DNA of 64,000 nt from Clostridium sp. CAG:221 (lineage in GTDB: Bacteria > Bacillota > Clostridia > Clostridiales > Clostridiaceae), in the NCBI GenBank assembly GCA_000435835.1, contig FR883405.1:1-64000 (forward strand). The letters run 5' to 3'. This document shows positions 8,070-16,646 of the stretch, piece by piece. The position numbers were made by a program, and so were the translations under genes. Numbering within the stretch: position 1 is the stretch's first letter; each line of letters opens with the position of its first letter. The notes under the pieces are model-generated. The model did not search any database, was not told the DNA's origin, and saw nothing but the letters and a program-made list of their open reading frames with translations.

Positions 8070-8645
8070 ATGGCTATAAATGTAAAAAATATCATTGCCA
8101 GTGCCTTACTTGAGCTGTGTGAGACAAAATCATTAGAAGCATTAACAGTAAAGCAGATTTTAGAAAAAAGTGGTGTCAGTAGACAAACATTTTATAATCA
8201 TTTTATTGATAAGAATGATTTAATCCAATATGTATATAAGGAAAAGATTATTCCAGATTTTCATGATAATAATATGAACATAAGCTTTTATGATTCGCTA
8301 GTAATAGCTTTTGAAAATATGAAAAAATATAATTATTTTATGAAGCAAGCATGCCTTATGGAAGGGCAAAATTGTTTAAAGGACTATATATTTAATCATT
8401 GTAAAGAATTTGATTTGAAGTGGCATCAAGAACTATATGGAGACGAGCCTATGCCTGAATCATTAAGATTTGCCACAGAATATCATGCAACTGCATCAAG
8501 TAGCATGACTCTTTCATGGATATTATCTGATATGCCTGTATCTTGTGAAGAAATTTCTAAGATGATTACTGAAATGCGTGGCATAGGCATGGAACAGCTT
8601 TTTAAGAATGGAAAGACCAAAGGTAATCCATATAAGAGAAATTGA
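8070..8645 (+). CDS. TetR/AcrR-family transcriptional regulator
   Basis: 191 residues. The N-terminal TetR HTH is clear (LTVKQILEKSGVSRQTFYNHF, residues about 28-48). The C-terminal part (YHATASSSMTLSWILSDMPVSCEEISKMI) resembles the TetR_C_7/DhaS-type ligand domain. An upstream TTG (8058) and GTG are in frame, but the ATG at 8070 is the best-placed start behind AAGGTTGGTG. The stop codon lies inside a 24-bp palindrome, after which an aldo/keto reductase gene starts. The simplest reading is that this protein binds there and controls the reductase. Confidence 0.85.
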   Translation: MAINVKNIIASALLELCETKSLEALTVKQILEKSGVSRQTFYNHFIDKNDLIQYVYKEKIIPDFHDNNMNISFYDSLVIAFENMKKYNYFMKQACLMEGQNCLKDYIFNHCKEFDLKWHQELYGDEPMPESLRFATEYHATASSSMTLSWILSDMPVSCEEISKMITEMRGIGMEQLFKNGKTKGNPYKRN

Positions 8646-8665
8646 CAAATCACGTGAAATGTCAA
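8642..8665. promoter_or_regulatory. 24-bp palindrome, probable TetR operator
   Basis: TTGACA at one end and TGTCAA at the other flank a TCACGTGA centre; 20 of 24 positions are symmetric. It overlaps the TGA of the TetR gene and stands 112 bases before the aldo/keto reductase start. Length and symmetry fit a TetR dimer site. No good promoter hexamers are assigned downstream. Confidence 0.6.
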
Positions 8666-8777
8666 CTTTTAGACAACTGAATTTTTATGTAAATTGAATT
8701 CCCCTTTTCCGTATATTAAGATAAATGAAAAGAGGCAAGTAGTTGCTCCAAAATTAAACAAGCAGGAGGATATAAAA

Positions 8778-9764
8778 ATGAAATATGTTCAATTAGGAAA
8801 TTCAGATTTAAAGGTTTCAAGGGTATGCGTAGGTTGTATGGGATTTGGTGAAGCAGAAAAAGGAATGCACTCATGGACTTTACCAGAAGAAGAATCAAAA
8901 GAAATCATAAAATATGCTTTAGATAATGGTATTAATTTCTTTGATACAGCAATGGGATATCAAGGTGGAACAAGTGAGGAATTTCTAGGAAAGGCAATGA
9001 GAGAATATGCTAAAAGACAAGATGTGGTAATTGCCACTAAATTTATACCTCGTACTATGGAGCAAATAAAGGAAGGCATAACCGCAAGACAACACATTGA
9101 AACATGTCTAAATAGTAGTTTAAAGAGATTAGAGATGGATTATGTTGACTTATATATTTTGCATATGTGGGACTATAATACTCCAGTAGAAGAAACTATG
9201 GAAATCCTTCATGAGATGATTCAAGCTGGCAAGGTAAAATATATAGGAATATCTAATTGTTATGCTTGGCAGATTGCTAAAGCCAATGAAATTGCAAAAG
9301 CTAATGGATGGGAAACATTTATATCAGTTCAAAATCATTATAATTTAATATTTAGAGAAGAAGAAAGAGAAATGGCATCATACTGTCAGGAAGAAAATAT
9401 CGCAATGACGCCGTATAGTTCACTGGCATCAGGTAGACTTGCTAAGCATCCAGGAGAACAATCAAAACGTTTAAGTGAAGATAAATATGCTAAAGGCAAA
9501 TATGATGATTCTTATAATGATGATTTAAGGATTATTGAAAGGGTAGAAGAGATAGCAGATAAAAAGAATGTTTCCATGACAGAAATTTCTCTTGCTTGGT
9601 TGATGACCAAAGTTACTGCACCAGTGGTAGGTGCTACTAAGAAACATCATATTGATGGTGCAGTAAAGGCAGCTGATATCATTTTAAGTGATGAAGAAAT
9701 TAAGTATTTAGAAGAATTATATAAACCACATCCATTAGTAGGGGTTATGAGTAGTAATAAATAA
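8778..9764 (+). CDS. Aldo/keto reductase
   Basis: 328 residues with the AKR barrel. The tetrad regions are recognisable: NFFDTAMGYQGG (Asp and Tyr), VVIATKF (Lys) and DLYILHMWD (His). ISVQNHYNLI and the C-terminal APVVGATKKHHIDGAVKAADI complete the NADPH-binding side. The order resembles the YajO/PLP-independent group that reduces aldehydes and ketones. GGAGG stands 9 bases before ATG 8778; the open frame further upstream (to 8694) has no ribosome site. It follows the TetR gene and its palindrome, suggesting induction by a reactive carbonyl or xenobiotic. Confidence 0.9.
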   Translation: MKYVQLGNSDLKVSRVCVGCMGFGEAEKGMHSWTLPEEESKEIIKYALDNGINFFDTAMGYQGGTSEEFLGKAMREYAKRQDVVIATKFIPRTMEQIKEGITARQHIETCLNSSLKRLEMDYVDLYILHMWDYNTPVEETMEILHEMIQAGKVKYIGISNCYAWQIAKANEIAKANGWETFISVQNHYNLIFREEEREMASYCQEENIAMTPYSSLASGRLAKHPGEQSKRLSEDKYAKGKYDDSYNDDLRIIERVEEIADKKNVSMTEISLAWLMTKVTAPVVGATKKHHIDGAVKAADIILSDEEIKYLEELYKPHPLVGVMSSNK

Positions 9765-9909
9765 ACTCTTTGTGCAATGATTTAATTTTTATAAAATTAA
9801 TGAAGTAAAGAGGTAAGTTTTATAGAAATATGCTTTATCTCCATGTATAATAAACAACAGCATCATTTATATGATAAATAATAACTGTTAAAATTGGAGA
9901 TGAGCATTT

Positions 9910-10275
9910 ATGAAACAGTATAATAAAGAAGAGTTAATAGAGAGTTTAAATGTTATAGATTCAACAATCAGAAACTGTGAAAAAATACATCCAAAGTTTT
10001 CAGAAGGGACATCCCAGCATACACTTTTAAAAAATAGAATTAAAGCTTTGTATGTTTCAAAAGCCTTGATGAATAATGAAAATACTATAGAGCAGTATAC
10101 AAAAGAGGAGATGCTAGCAGCATTGCCACCAGTGGTTTCAATAATCAGTAAATCAGAAAAAGCACAGTTAAAATTTACGGAGGGAACAGGACATCACACT
10201 CGCTTAAATAAAATTATAAAAGCAATGTATCTTGCAAAAGCATTAATAGAAGATGAAATAAATAACAGGGTATAA
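9910..10275 (+). CDS. Protein made of two tandem repeats of an unknown clostridial domain
   Basis: 121 residues behind TTGGAGATGAGC. Residues about 6-54 and 66-115 are clear copies of each other: KEELIESLNVIDSTIRN, then EKIHPKFSEGT, then IKALYVSKALM, matching KEEMLAALPPVVSIISK, then EKAQLKFTEGT, then IKAMYLAKALI. The pattern is all-helical, with a conserved KF-EGT-xxHTxLxxxIKA core. No catalytic motif and no membrane segment. I know of no function. The same frame is open for another 55 codons after the TAA, up to a terminator. Confidence 0.65.
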   Translation: MKQYNKEELIESLNVIDSTIRNCEKIHPKFSEGTSQHTLLKNRIKALYVSKALMNNENTIEQYTKEEMLAALPPVVSIISKSEKAQLKFTEGTGHHTRLNKIIKAMYLAKALIEDEINNRV

Positions 10276-10314
10276 GATAATGATGAAAAAAGTGATCAAA
10301 ATGGTGGGTTAACA

Positions 10315-10443
10315 TTGAATCAAGCTAGAGAGAACTATAAAAGGTTTGGTGCAGTGCAAGAAAGTTTAAGAAAATATTGCAGGAAGCCTAACAAGCAGGA
10401 AAAACTTTTAAATAAGCCTAATGAGAGTAAAGTGGACAAGTAA
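10315..10443 (+). CDS. Possible small basic protein (42 residues), TTG start
   Basis: After the duplicated-domain gene, GGTGGG stands 6 bases before TTG 10315. The frame encodes LNQARENYKRFGAVQESLRK followed by a Lys/Asn-rich tail, and its TAA lies inside the loop of the terminator at 10429, as at the end of a true gene. It is in the same frame as the upstream gene, so it may be a separated C-terminal piece of that gene. Low certainty. Confidence 0.35.
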   Translation: MNQARENYKRFGAVQESLRKYCRKPNKQEKLLNKPNESKVDK

Positions 10444-10458
10444 TTTATCCACTTTTTT
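10429..10458 (+). terminator. Rho-independent terminator
   Basis: AAAGTGGA / TCCACTTT stem, 11-base loop, T-run. Confidence 0.85.
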
Positions 10459-10533
10459 AATAACAACATTTACTGCTAACAGTACTATATAATAAAAATT
10501 GTTAGAGAATTAATTAGTAAAAAACCTAAAAAA

Positions 10534-11529
10534 TTAAATTAAAAATAATTCTAAAACTAGCAAAAAAACCAGTACTACAAGAGATTTAGTATTCATTTTC
10601 ATCACAGCCAGATATTCACGTATAAAGGCACTAGGAAGATAATAACCAGCAGTATGGCAACCTACACCTTTTGCGTGAAGATTTAGCTTTCTAGCATAAA
10701 AAGCTGTTCTTAATACATGATAGTTATTAGTTACAAAAATACATTTATAATATCCATGATTTTCGATTTCATCTAAGATTTCCTTGGAAAATTTTAAGTT
10801 TTCATAAGTGTTGGTAGATTTTTTTTCTAATATTACCTGATTTCTTGCAATACCTTTTGAAAAAAGATAATTAGCCATGGCTTCTGCTTCAGAAATTTTT
10901 TCATCACTGCCTTTACCACCAGATACAACAATTTTAGGCTTTTTCTTACACTTATAATAAATGGCAAGGGCCTTGTCAACTCTTCTTTTTAAAAGAGGAG
11001 TCATGGTTCCATCAGGTAGTAAGCCAGCACCGTGGATAATTATATAATTACATTTTAAACGTCTAGGTATAATAGAGTATACCAGTGAATAACAAAAGTA
11101 TCCGCCAAAGGAAATCATAAAATAGAAAATTAATGTAAGAGCACATAATAAGATATTTATACGTCCATTATGCATATTAGAAATTATGAACAGTACAAGT
11201 CCAATGGGAAGAGTAAACATAATTAGTGATAATATTAAGCTTAAGCTATGAGAAAATGAAAAACCTTCTCTAAGAATAACTATTATTCCATTAATAAATA
11301 AAAATAATGTTATTAGTCCATAACAGATAGGAACCATCATTATTAAGGTTACAATAAGAAAAGTTGTCCAAGAATCAGGATTTTTGAAAAAGTGACCTAA
11401 TAAGGCCAGGCACCAAAAAGCTATACAGAAAAGAATAAGAATACCATTTCTAAATCTTGAAGGTTCTATAATCATTGCTAAGACAGTAACTAACGTAAAT
11501 ATACAACAGAAACTTATTAAAATACCCAT
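10534..11529 (-). CDS. Membrane protein with DUF218 (YdcF/SanA-like) domain
   Basis: 331 residues. The N-terminal half has about five hydrophobic segments (residues about 1-140). The DUF218 domain follows (about 155-300; IIHGAGLLPDGTMTPLLKRR, VVSGGKGSDEKISEAEAMA, TYENLKFSK, VTNNYHVLRTA). One more hydrophobic stretch closes the protein. DUF218 proteins such as YdcF, SanA and ElyC act in envelope physiology and bind nucleotide-like ligands; the exact reaction is not known. AAGGAGT stands 5 bases before ATG 11529. The 212-base gap to the next, divergent gene shows nothing but AT-rich DNA. Confidence 0.8.
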   Translation of the reverse strand: MGILISFCCIFTLVTVLAMIIEPSRFRNGILILFCIAFWCLALLGHFFKNPDSWTTFLIVTLIMMVPICYGLITLFLFINGIIVILREGFSFSHSLSLILSLIMFTLPIGLVLFIISNMHNGRINILLCALTLIFYFMISFGGYFCYSLVYSIIPRRLKCNYIIIHGAGLLPDGTMTPLLKRRVDKALAIYYKCKKKPKIVVSGGKGSDEKISEAEAMANYLFSKGIARNQVILEKKSTNTYENLKFSKEILDEIENHGYYKCIFVTNNYHVLRTAFYARKLNLHAKGVGCHTAGYYLPSAFIREYLAVMKMNTKSLVVLVFLLVLELFLI

Positions 11530-11741
11530 AACATACTCCTTTCTAAAGAATACTTATCTAGAATATTAACAATAAAATATAATACTATACATAAATTATA
11601 TACCTTTATGAGATTTTCAGTGAAGGAAAAAAATAATATATCAAGAATTTATTAAATTAGGAGAATTAAAATATTACTTAATGATATGTTTTAAAAAATA
11701 ATCATAGTATTAAATAAAGTGAAAAATATGGGAGGAAAGCC

Positions 11742-12707
11742 ATGAGTGAAACTTCAAAGAATGATAACTTTACAAATGATATATTACCTTTATGGATTCA
11801 TGAAAAGGAAATAGAATTATCAGATGAAGAAAAGAATGATAAAGTGTATAGTAAAACAAATGTATGGTCTGTAGGTGATGATTATATATTAAAGATGAGT
11901 AATAGTGAAGAGGATATTAAGCACAAAATATATGTATCTCAGTTACTTTTAAATGAAGGCATACCTGTACCAAAAGTTATAGGATCTTTAGAAGGAAACA
12001 CTTATATAAAAATTAATAATAAGTTTTATGCACTATTTACTAAAATTAAAGGTGAAGCCCTATTTGATTATTATAAGGGCAATTATATTGCAAGAGCATA
12101 TTATTTAGGAAAATGCTTAGGAAAGCTTCATAAGGCTTTGGAAAAGATAACAGATAATTTAGATGATAATTACATGATTTATGATAATTATACAATTAGT
12201 GAGGTAAATACTTGGGGAAAAGAAGATATAGATGAATATTTAAAAAGGTGTAATTTACCTAAAAAAGATATGGATACTTTTAATAAGATTTATTTAAATA
12301 TTATTGATAATTTTGAAAAGGATTACAAAAAACTTCCTAGACAAATAATTCATAGAGATTTTCATGGACAAAATATTATATTTAATAATGGAAGGTTAGC
12401 TGGATATACTGATTTTGATTTAAATGAAAAGAATGCCAGGTTATATGATTTGTGTTATTTATGTACTGGTGCCTTGGCTAGTGGCTTCGATAATCTTTCA
12501 AAGAGAAAAAAATGGCCAAGTTTTGCTAGAAAAGTAATCTTAGGATATAGAGCTATTGTAGAAATGAATATAGATGAAGAAAAAAGTATAAAAAATATGT
12601 TGTATATGATACAGCTTATAATGATGAAATATTTTATTAAGAATAATTATGAATATATAGCCGATGTTAATATAAAGATGATAAATTATATTTCTGAGGT
12701 TTGGTAG
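11742..12707 (+). CDS. Aminoglycoside-phosphotransferase-family kinase
   Basis: 321 residues. Catalytic loop IHRDFHGQNIIF near residue 206, then TDFDLN near residue 224 (the metal-binding DFD). ISQ-type ATP-pocket residues lie in the N-lobe (YILKMSNSEEDIKHKIYVSQ). This is the APH/HPK fold, as in homoserine, thiamine and aminoglycoside kinases. The middle shows no signature of a known resistance enzyme, so the substrate is unknown. A second, unrelated-looking member of the superfamily lies at 6135. GGGAGG precedes ATG 11742; single gene with its own terminator. Confidence 0.75.
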   Translation: MSETSKNDNFTNDILPLWIHEKEIELSDEEKNDKVYSKTNVWSVGDDYILKMSNSEEDIKHKIYVSQLLLNEGIPVPKVIGSLEGNTYIKINNKFYALFTKIKGEALFDYYKGNYIARAYYLGKCLGKLHKALEKITDNLDDNYMIYDNYTISEVNTWGKEDIDEYLKRCNLPKKDMDTFNKIYLNIIDNFEKDYKKLPRQIIHRDFHGQNIIFNNGRLAGYTDFDLNEKNARLYDLCYLCTGALASGFDNLSKRKKWPSFARKVILGYRAIVEMNIDEEKSIKNMLYMIQLIMMKYFIKNNYEYIADVNIKMINYISEVW

Positions 12708-12712
12708 ATAAA

Positions 12713-12750
12713 AATAAGGACTAGCACCAAAAGTGATTAGTCCTTATTTT
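12713..12750 (+). terminator. Rho-independent terminator
   Basis: AATAAGGACTA / TAGTCCTTATT stem with a T-rich tail. Confidence 0.85.
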
Positions 12751-12876
12751 ATTTATAAATTGAAGCATTAAATAATAATAAAGTATCAATAATTTAAAAT
12801 AGTGATAATTTATTGCAAAGTAATAAAAAATAGTAATAAATTATAATAGATTAATTATAAAGGTTAGGTGATGCTT

Positions 12877-13359
12877 ATGGATGAATATTATGAGCAAGTT
12901 TTATATGAGGATCATAAAAGTAAGATTAAGTTTATAAAATTCGTTCAAGTTGTATTACTAATAATAGCAGCAACATGCCTTTTTGCTAGAATTATTATGG
13001 GTGTAATAATTCCAATTATCTTATTAGCACTAATATTAATATACAGTAATAAAAGATTAGCAGAGTATGAATATCATTTATGTGAAAATGAATTGAGGAT
13101 TTATAAAATAGTTTGTGAAAGCAGAAGAAAATTAATTGATAAGTTAGATTTAAATAATATTAAAAGGGCAAGTAAGGTAAGTGAATATTTAAAAAGTGAT
13201 GGAGCAATGGAGTGCTATGTAGGAGATAGTGATAATTATACAATGCTTAAATTGACAGTTATGAGAAGAGGAGAATACAAAGATTATGTCATTGCAGTAG
13301 ATGATAGGATGTTAAAGAATTTTAAGCGTATAAATCCAAGCACTTTTTTGTTTTTCTAA
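12877..13359 (+). CDS. Small membrane protein of unknown function
   Basis: 160 residues. Two closely spaced membrane helices lie at residues about 22-60 (VVLLIIAATCLFARIIMG and IPIILLALILIYS). A cytoplasmic beta-rich C-terminal domain of about 100 residues follows. No catalytic motif is seen. Three in-frame starts exist (GTG 12868, ATG 12871, ATG 12877); AGGTG six bases before 12877 favours the last (MDEYYEQVLYE). It resembles widespread uncharacterised clostridial membrane proteins; no function is assigned. Confidence 0.65.
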   Translation: MDEYYEQVLYEDHKSKIKFIKFVQVVLLIIAATCLFARIIMGVIIPIILLALILIYSNKRLAEYEYHLCENELRIYKIVCESRRKLIDKLDLNNIKRASKVSEYLKSDGAMECYVGDSDNYTMLKLTVMRRGEYKDYVIAVDDRMLKNFKRINPSTFLFF

Positions 13360-13364
13360 AAAAG

Positions 13365-13400
13365 AAAGGTATTAAATGGTTACTTCATTTAATACCTTTT
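13365..13400. terminator. Bidirectional terminator
   Basis: Perfect 14-bp stem AAAGGTATTAAATG / CATTTAATACCTTT around a 7-base loop, with A and T tracts outside. Lies between the convergent genes at 12877 and 13422. Confidence 0.8.
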
Positions 13401-13421
13401 ATTGTAAATTTAATTTTATAG

Positions 13422-14054
13422 TTATATACAATATTTATGTTTAAAGTTATTTTCAATTTCTTTAAGTATCTCACTTATACCATCATTAAAATTTAGCAAT
13501 TCCTTAGAATTATTATTTATCTTAGTAAGTACTATATCTACTTCATCTGGCGATATTTCTTTATAATGGCTTTTAATTACTAGCTTACTAAGCTTGTCTG
13601 AAAGGCGAGTAAAAAGTAACAAAAGTTTAATATCATCACTAAGATTACGTATTTCATTAATATATTCTAAATCCTTGCCTTTTTTATCAGCACTATGATA
13701 ATTAACTATACAGAAAACAAGTTGCAAATCATAAAGTGATGAAGTTAATAATCCCTGGTTTTCTAAGAAGAATCTTGCTCCTGCTAAATTATGTTTCTTA
13801 TTAAGCTTTCTTACATCGTGGATAAGGCAAGCAAAATATAATGAAGGTCTATAAGCTGGATCAGCAGTGCCCAAAAGCTTTAAAAAATACTTGTCAAACA
13901 TATTGACAGCTAAGTCAGCTACTATTTTGCTATGTAATTGCCTATAGTCCATGATATCTTTAAAGGAATCTTCATTTTCATAAATTTCGCCATAAAGTTC
14001 TCTAGATTTATCCCATAATATATTACTTAATCTTAAAAGATTTTCTTTATTCAA
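13422..14054 (-). CDS. HD-domain protein (predicted metal-dependent phosphohydrolase)
   Basis: 210 residues. The HD signature is readable in order: LHSKIV near residue 40, CLIHDVRKLNKKHNLAG near residue 77 (the HD pair), NYHSADK near residue 117 and RLSDKLSK near residue 150. The fold hydrolyses phosphodiesters or phosphomonoesters of nucleotides; the substrate is unknown. The start is TTG 14054, placed by GGAGGT seven bases upstream. It is divergent from the gene at 14256, with a 201-base gap holding promoter-type DNA. Confidence 0.72.
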   Translation of the reverse strand: MNKENLLRLSNILWDKSRELYGEIYENEDSFKDIMDYRQLHSKIVADLAVNMFDKYFLKLLGTADPAYRPSLYFACLIHDVRKLNKKHNLAGARFFLENQGLLTSSLYDLQLVFCIVNYHSADKKGKDLEYINEIRNLSDDIKLLLLFTRLSDKLSKLVIKSHYKEISPDEVDIVLTKINNNSKELLNFNDGISEILKEIENNFKHKYCI

Positions 14055-14255
14055 TGATAGTACCTCCTAGTTTGTTTTATTGTGAAATTTATAATGAAAC
14101 AATTATAAAACTTGTTATAAATATTATACATAATAAAAATAACTAATTCAGTATTTTTGAGGACTTATTTAACAAAAATGTAATTATTTTAAATTATATG
14201 GAAATATATGGTATAATAATTATTGTTAATAAGTATAAATGGTGGTGAGTAAAGG

Positions 14256-15431
14256 ATGAGGGTAAAAAATAAATATGGTTTTATTAATGAGAGAGGAAGC
14301 TATAATTTTGACTTTAATGATGAAAATGAATCAAAAACTTTTATGGTCAGTTGTATTGTGGTAAATGAAAATCAATTAGAGCAATTAAATACAGAATCAT
14401 CATTTATAGTTAAGGATTTTCTTAAGGCAGATAATTTAATTGATGAGGACTTAAAGTGGACAATGAAGAAAGTAGCCCTTAAAGATTTAAGCCATTTAGA
14501 TATAGAGATATTTATTTTTTTAGTGAAGAAAGAAAGACTTAAGGAAGAGTACGGAATAAAAGATAAAGAAAGCTTCTTGGAATTTTTAAATGGTATTTTA
14601 TATACAGATATTATAGCAGCTTATCCTCATATAAAGCTTATAAGTAATGAATTAATAGAAAAAGAGTTCTTGAAGGAATTTGATAAATATTTGATTGAAA
14701 AGCATTCACCAGATCTTTTAGGAGAATATGATGTTGTTTTTGTAGATGAAGAGAAGGAATATTCATTTTTAGATATAGGTTCTTTTATTAGTGATATTTT
14801 ATTTAATAAATATGAAGGAAAAAGTGATTTAGCAGAATATGAACAGTGCTATGAAATAATTAGGGAGAAAGTTTTACCATTAGCTTCTTGGCCAAGGACT
14901 CCAGAAGAGTATATGGAGAATTTGCAAAAGTATATTAGAGAAGAATTTGATGAAGATATAGCATATAATTCCATTAGAATAGCTTTTGATTTTATAAGTA
15001 ATAATGGTGGCACTAAAAATGAAGCCAAATATGCTCAAGTTTTATGCCTTAAATATTTACTAAGTATATTATTAAATTATGGTGAAAATAGATATGTATT
15101 TTCAGAGGAAATACGCAAAAACTTAAGCTGTGTTACTGGTAGAGAATTTACACCACATTATTTTCAAGCTAGAATAATTGCTCCTTTAAGAGATAGTGGA
15201 ATATTAATTGCCACCAGTAAGAAGGGGTATAAGATACCTATAAGGGAAAGTGAAATATTATCATTTATAAATCAGTCAAGTTCGGTAATAAAGCCAATGG
15301 TTGAAAGAATAAAGATATGTAGGGATAGTGTTTTAAAGGCTACCCATAATAAAGTTGATGTATTAAATAATGATGAATATAAATATCTCAAAGAAATAAT
15401 AAATATAGAAGGCCATAAAGTATTAAAGTAG
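14256..15431 (+). CDS. Protein of unknown function, possible divergent DUF3800 domain with a C-terminal winged helix
   Basis: 391 residues, soluble, acidic. The N-terminus (YGFINERGSYNFDFN, then TFMVSCIVVNENQLEQL) looks like the opening of DUF3800, which normally reads F-x-D-E-S-G. A second DUF3800-like block lies near residue 170 (VVFVDEEKEYSFLDIGSFIS, compare the usual D-S-K-x-x-x-L-Q-I-A-D-F). If the match is real, the first acidic residue is Asn instead of Asp. The C-terminal 100 residues (FTPHYFQARIIAPLRDSGILI, then KKGYKIP) look like a winged helix. DUF3800 is an RNase H-like fold often found near defence or mobile genes; no such neighbour is seen. The assignment is tentative. Confidence 0.5.
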   Translation: MRVKNKYGFINERGSYNFDFNDENESKTFMVSCIVVNENQLEQLNTESSFIVKDFLKADNLIDEDLKWTMKKVALKDLSHLDIEIFIFLVKKERLKEEYGIKDKESFLEFLNGILYTDIIAAYPHIKLISNELIEKEFLKEFDKYLIEKHSPDLLGEYDVVFVDEEKEYSFLDIGSFISDILFNKYEGKSDLAEYEQCYEIIREKVLPLASWPRTPEEYMENLQKYIREEFDEDIAYNSIRIAFDFISNNGGTKNEAKYAQVLCLKYLLSILLNYGENRYVFSEEIRKNLSCVTGREFTPHYFQARIIAPLRDSGILIATSKKGYKIPIRESEILSFINQSSSVIKPMVERIKICRDSVLKATHNKVDVLNNDEYKYLKEIINIEGHKVLK

Positions 15432-15471
15432 ACTAAATAAGGTATATTGCAATATGGTAATTGAGATTAAA

Positions 15472-15508
15472 GAAAGCACTGGGAAGAAATTAATTCTCAG
15501 TGCTCTTA
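15472..15508. terminator. Bidirectional terminator
   Basis: AGCACTGgGAA pairs with TTCtCAGTGCT around an AT loop, between the convergent genes at 14256 (+) and 15490 (-). Confidence 0.65.
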
Positions 15509-16056
15509 TTAGTATATAATGAACTATTCTGCTTTAAGTTTTTATACATGTTACCAATAAAAGTTTCAAAGGAAGAACATATTTTATCTGATAAACAAAC
15601 CATGATGCTTTCACGATGATGAGGTGGTACTAAGGTTAAAGGAAACATATGATTTTTGATTATATCTATTTCCCTTTTGTTTAAATCATAATGCTTTAAT
15701 GCATTGTTAAGTGCTGTTTTAGGATGCTTGAAGCCATGAAGCCTATGTGATTTATCATGAATATGCCAGTCGTATAAGAAGTAATCATGAAGTAATGCAC
15801 CATATATAAGGCTTTTTTCATCACATTTAATATTAAAAAACTTAGCAAAACAATAAGCGTAATATGCTACGGCAATACTATGCCAAAGGCATGTAGTATC
15901 TCCATGTTGCATAAAGCTGTCAAGTTTTAAAAAATTAGTTTCTTCACATATATTTTTTAAACAGTCATTAAAAAAAGACATTTGTTGTTCATTTAGCTTA
16001 AATGTTTTTTTCTTTAGCTTTAAAACACTTAAGTGAAGAGTATTAACAAAAAACAT
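15490..16056 (-). CDS. HD-domain phosphohydrolase
   Basis: 188 residues. The HD motifs are strong: CLWHSIAVAYYAYCFAKFF near residue 50, YGALLHDYFLYDWHIHDK near residue 85, HGFKHPKTALNNA, KNHMFPLTLVPPHHRES and MVCLSDKICSSFETF. This pattern is a widespread Firmicutes HD subfamily with an extra YDWH-H motif, encoded as a lone gene; the substrate is not known. The frame opens at a GTG (16065), but ATG 16056 behind AGAAGTGA is a better start. Confidence 0.75.
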   Translation of the reverse strand: MFFVNTLHLSVLKLKKKTFKLNEQQMSFFNDCLKNICEETNFLKLDSFMQHGDTTCLWHSIAVAYYAYCFAKFFNIKCDEKSLIYGALLHDYFLYDWHIHDKSHRLHGFKHPKTALNNALKHYDLNKREIDIIKNHMFPLTLVPPHHRESIMVCLSDKICSSFETFIGNMYKNLKQNSSLYTNKSTEN

Positions 16057-16195
16057 TATTATCACTTCTTTTTTATAATATTATTTTAAATAATTTAAGT
16101 TTAAATTTCATAAGATTATTTTAACATAAATGTAAACAAATTATTAATAGAAATAAAAATATTTTATGAAGATTTTCTTGAAAATGTATATAAAA

Positions 16196-16223
16196 AAAGA
16201 ACAACCTGCCAAGGATGTTCTTT
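16196..16223 (-). terminator. Minus-strand terminator-like hairpin with no assigned gene
   Basis: Arms AAAGAACA and TGTTCTTT with a CC/GG extension form the stem. On the minus strand it is followed by a run of seven T. It lies in the 373-base gap between the HD gene and the small gene at 16430, where I find no coding frame. It may end a small RNA or read-through from the right. The rest of the gap is featureless AT-rich DNA. Confidence 0.45.
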
Positions 16224-16429
16224 ACAAATAAAATTTGTTTTAAAATGTTTTTTTACTCCACTTGGAAGCTACTAAAACCGTAAATTAATAATAACAATAA
16301 AATAACATAAATTCAACATGAAAAATTATGCAATAAAATTTCCAGAACGTTTGTGCGAAAAAGATGAATAAAGTTGTTATCTAAGGTCAATAATCATTAA
16401 TAAATAAGGCATATATGGAGGAAGTATTT

Positions 16430-16615
16430 ATGAAGGTTATTGTGAAAAAGTGTAATGGAGGAGAATGGTATGGAAAAGCTTTAAATCATTCTTTTGAAGT
16501 TGTTAAGAAGGTAGGCAATAAATATTATGAAGTTAAGGTTGATCCAAAGTTTGCATATCTTTTAAATGGCAGAAAAAAGGCTTATATTTATACCAGTGAT
16601 GCAGATGTGATTTAA
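16430..16615 (+). CDS. Small basic protein of unknown function (61 residues)
   Basis: GGAGG stands 8 bases before ATG 16430, which decides this start over the upstream ATG at 16415 that overlaps the ribosome site. The product MKVIVKKCNGGEWYGKALNH... is a short, Lys-rich, likely all-beta domain ending in KKAYIYTSDADVI. No cysteine cluster, no membrane helix and no known family recognised. It is followed by a long inverted repeat shared with the convergent PilZ gene. Confidence 0.6.
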   Translation: MKVIVKKCNGGEWYGKALNHSFEVVKKVGNKYYEVKVDPKFAYLLNGRKKAYIYTSDADVI

Positions 16616-16646
16616 GAAATTAGCCACTAATCAGTGACTAATTTCT
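16615..16646. repeat. Inverted repeat between convergent genes, possible terminator
   Basis: AGAAATTAGCCACT and AGTGACTAATTTCT form a 14-bp stem with one mismatch and an AATC loop. It overlaps the last bases of the PilZ gene. Neither side has a T-run, so intrinsic termination is uncertain. Confidence 0.5.

Noticed and set aside
6135..12707. The two kinase-fold proteins as aminoglycoside resistance genes
   Set aside because: Only the shared APH/choline-kinase motifs are present; nothing points to a known resistance enzyme.
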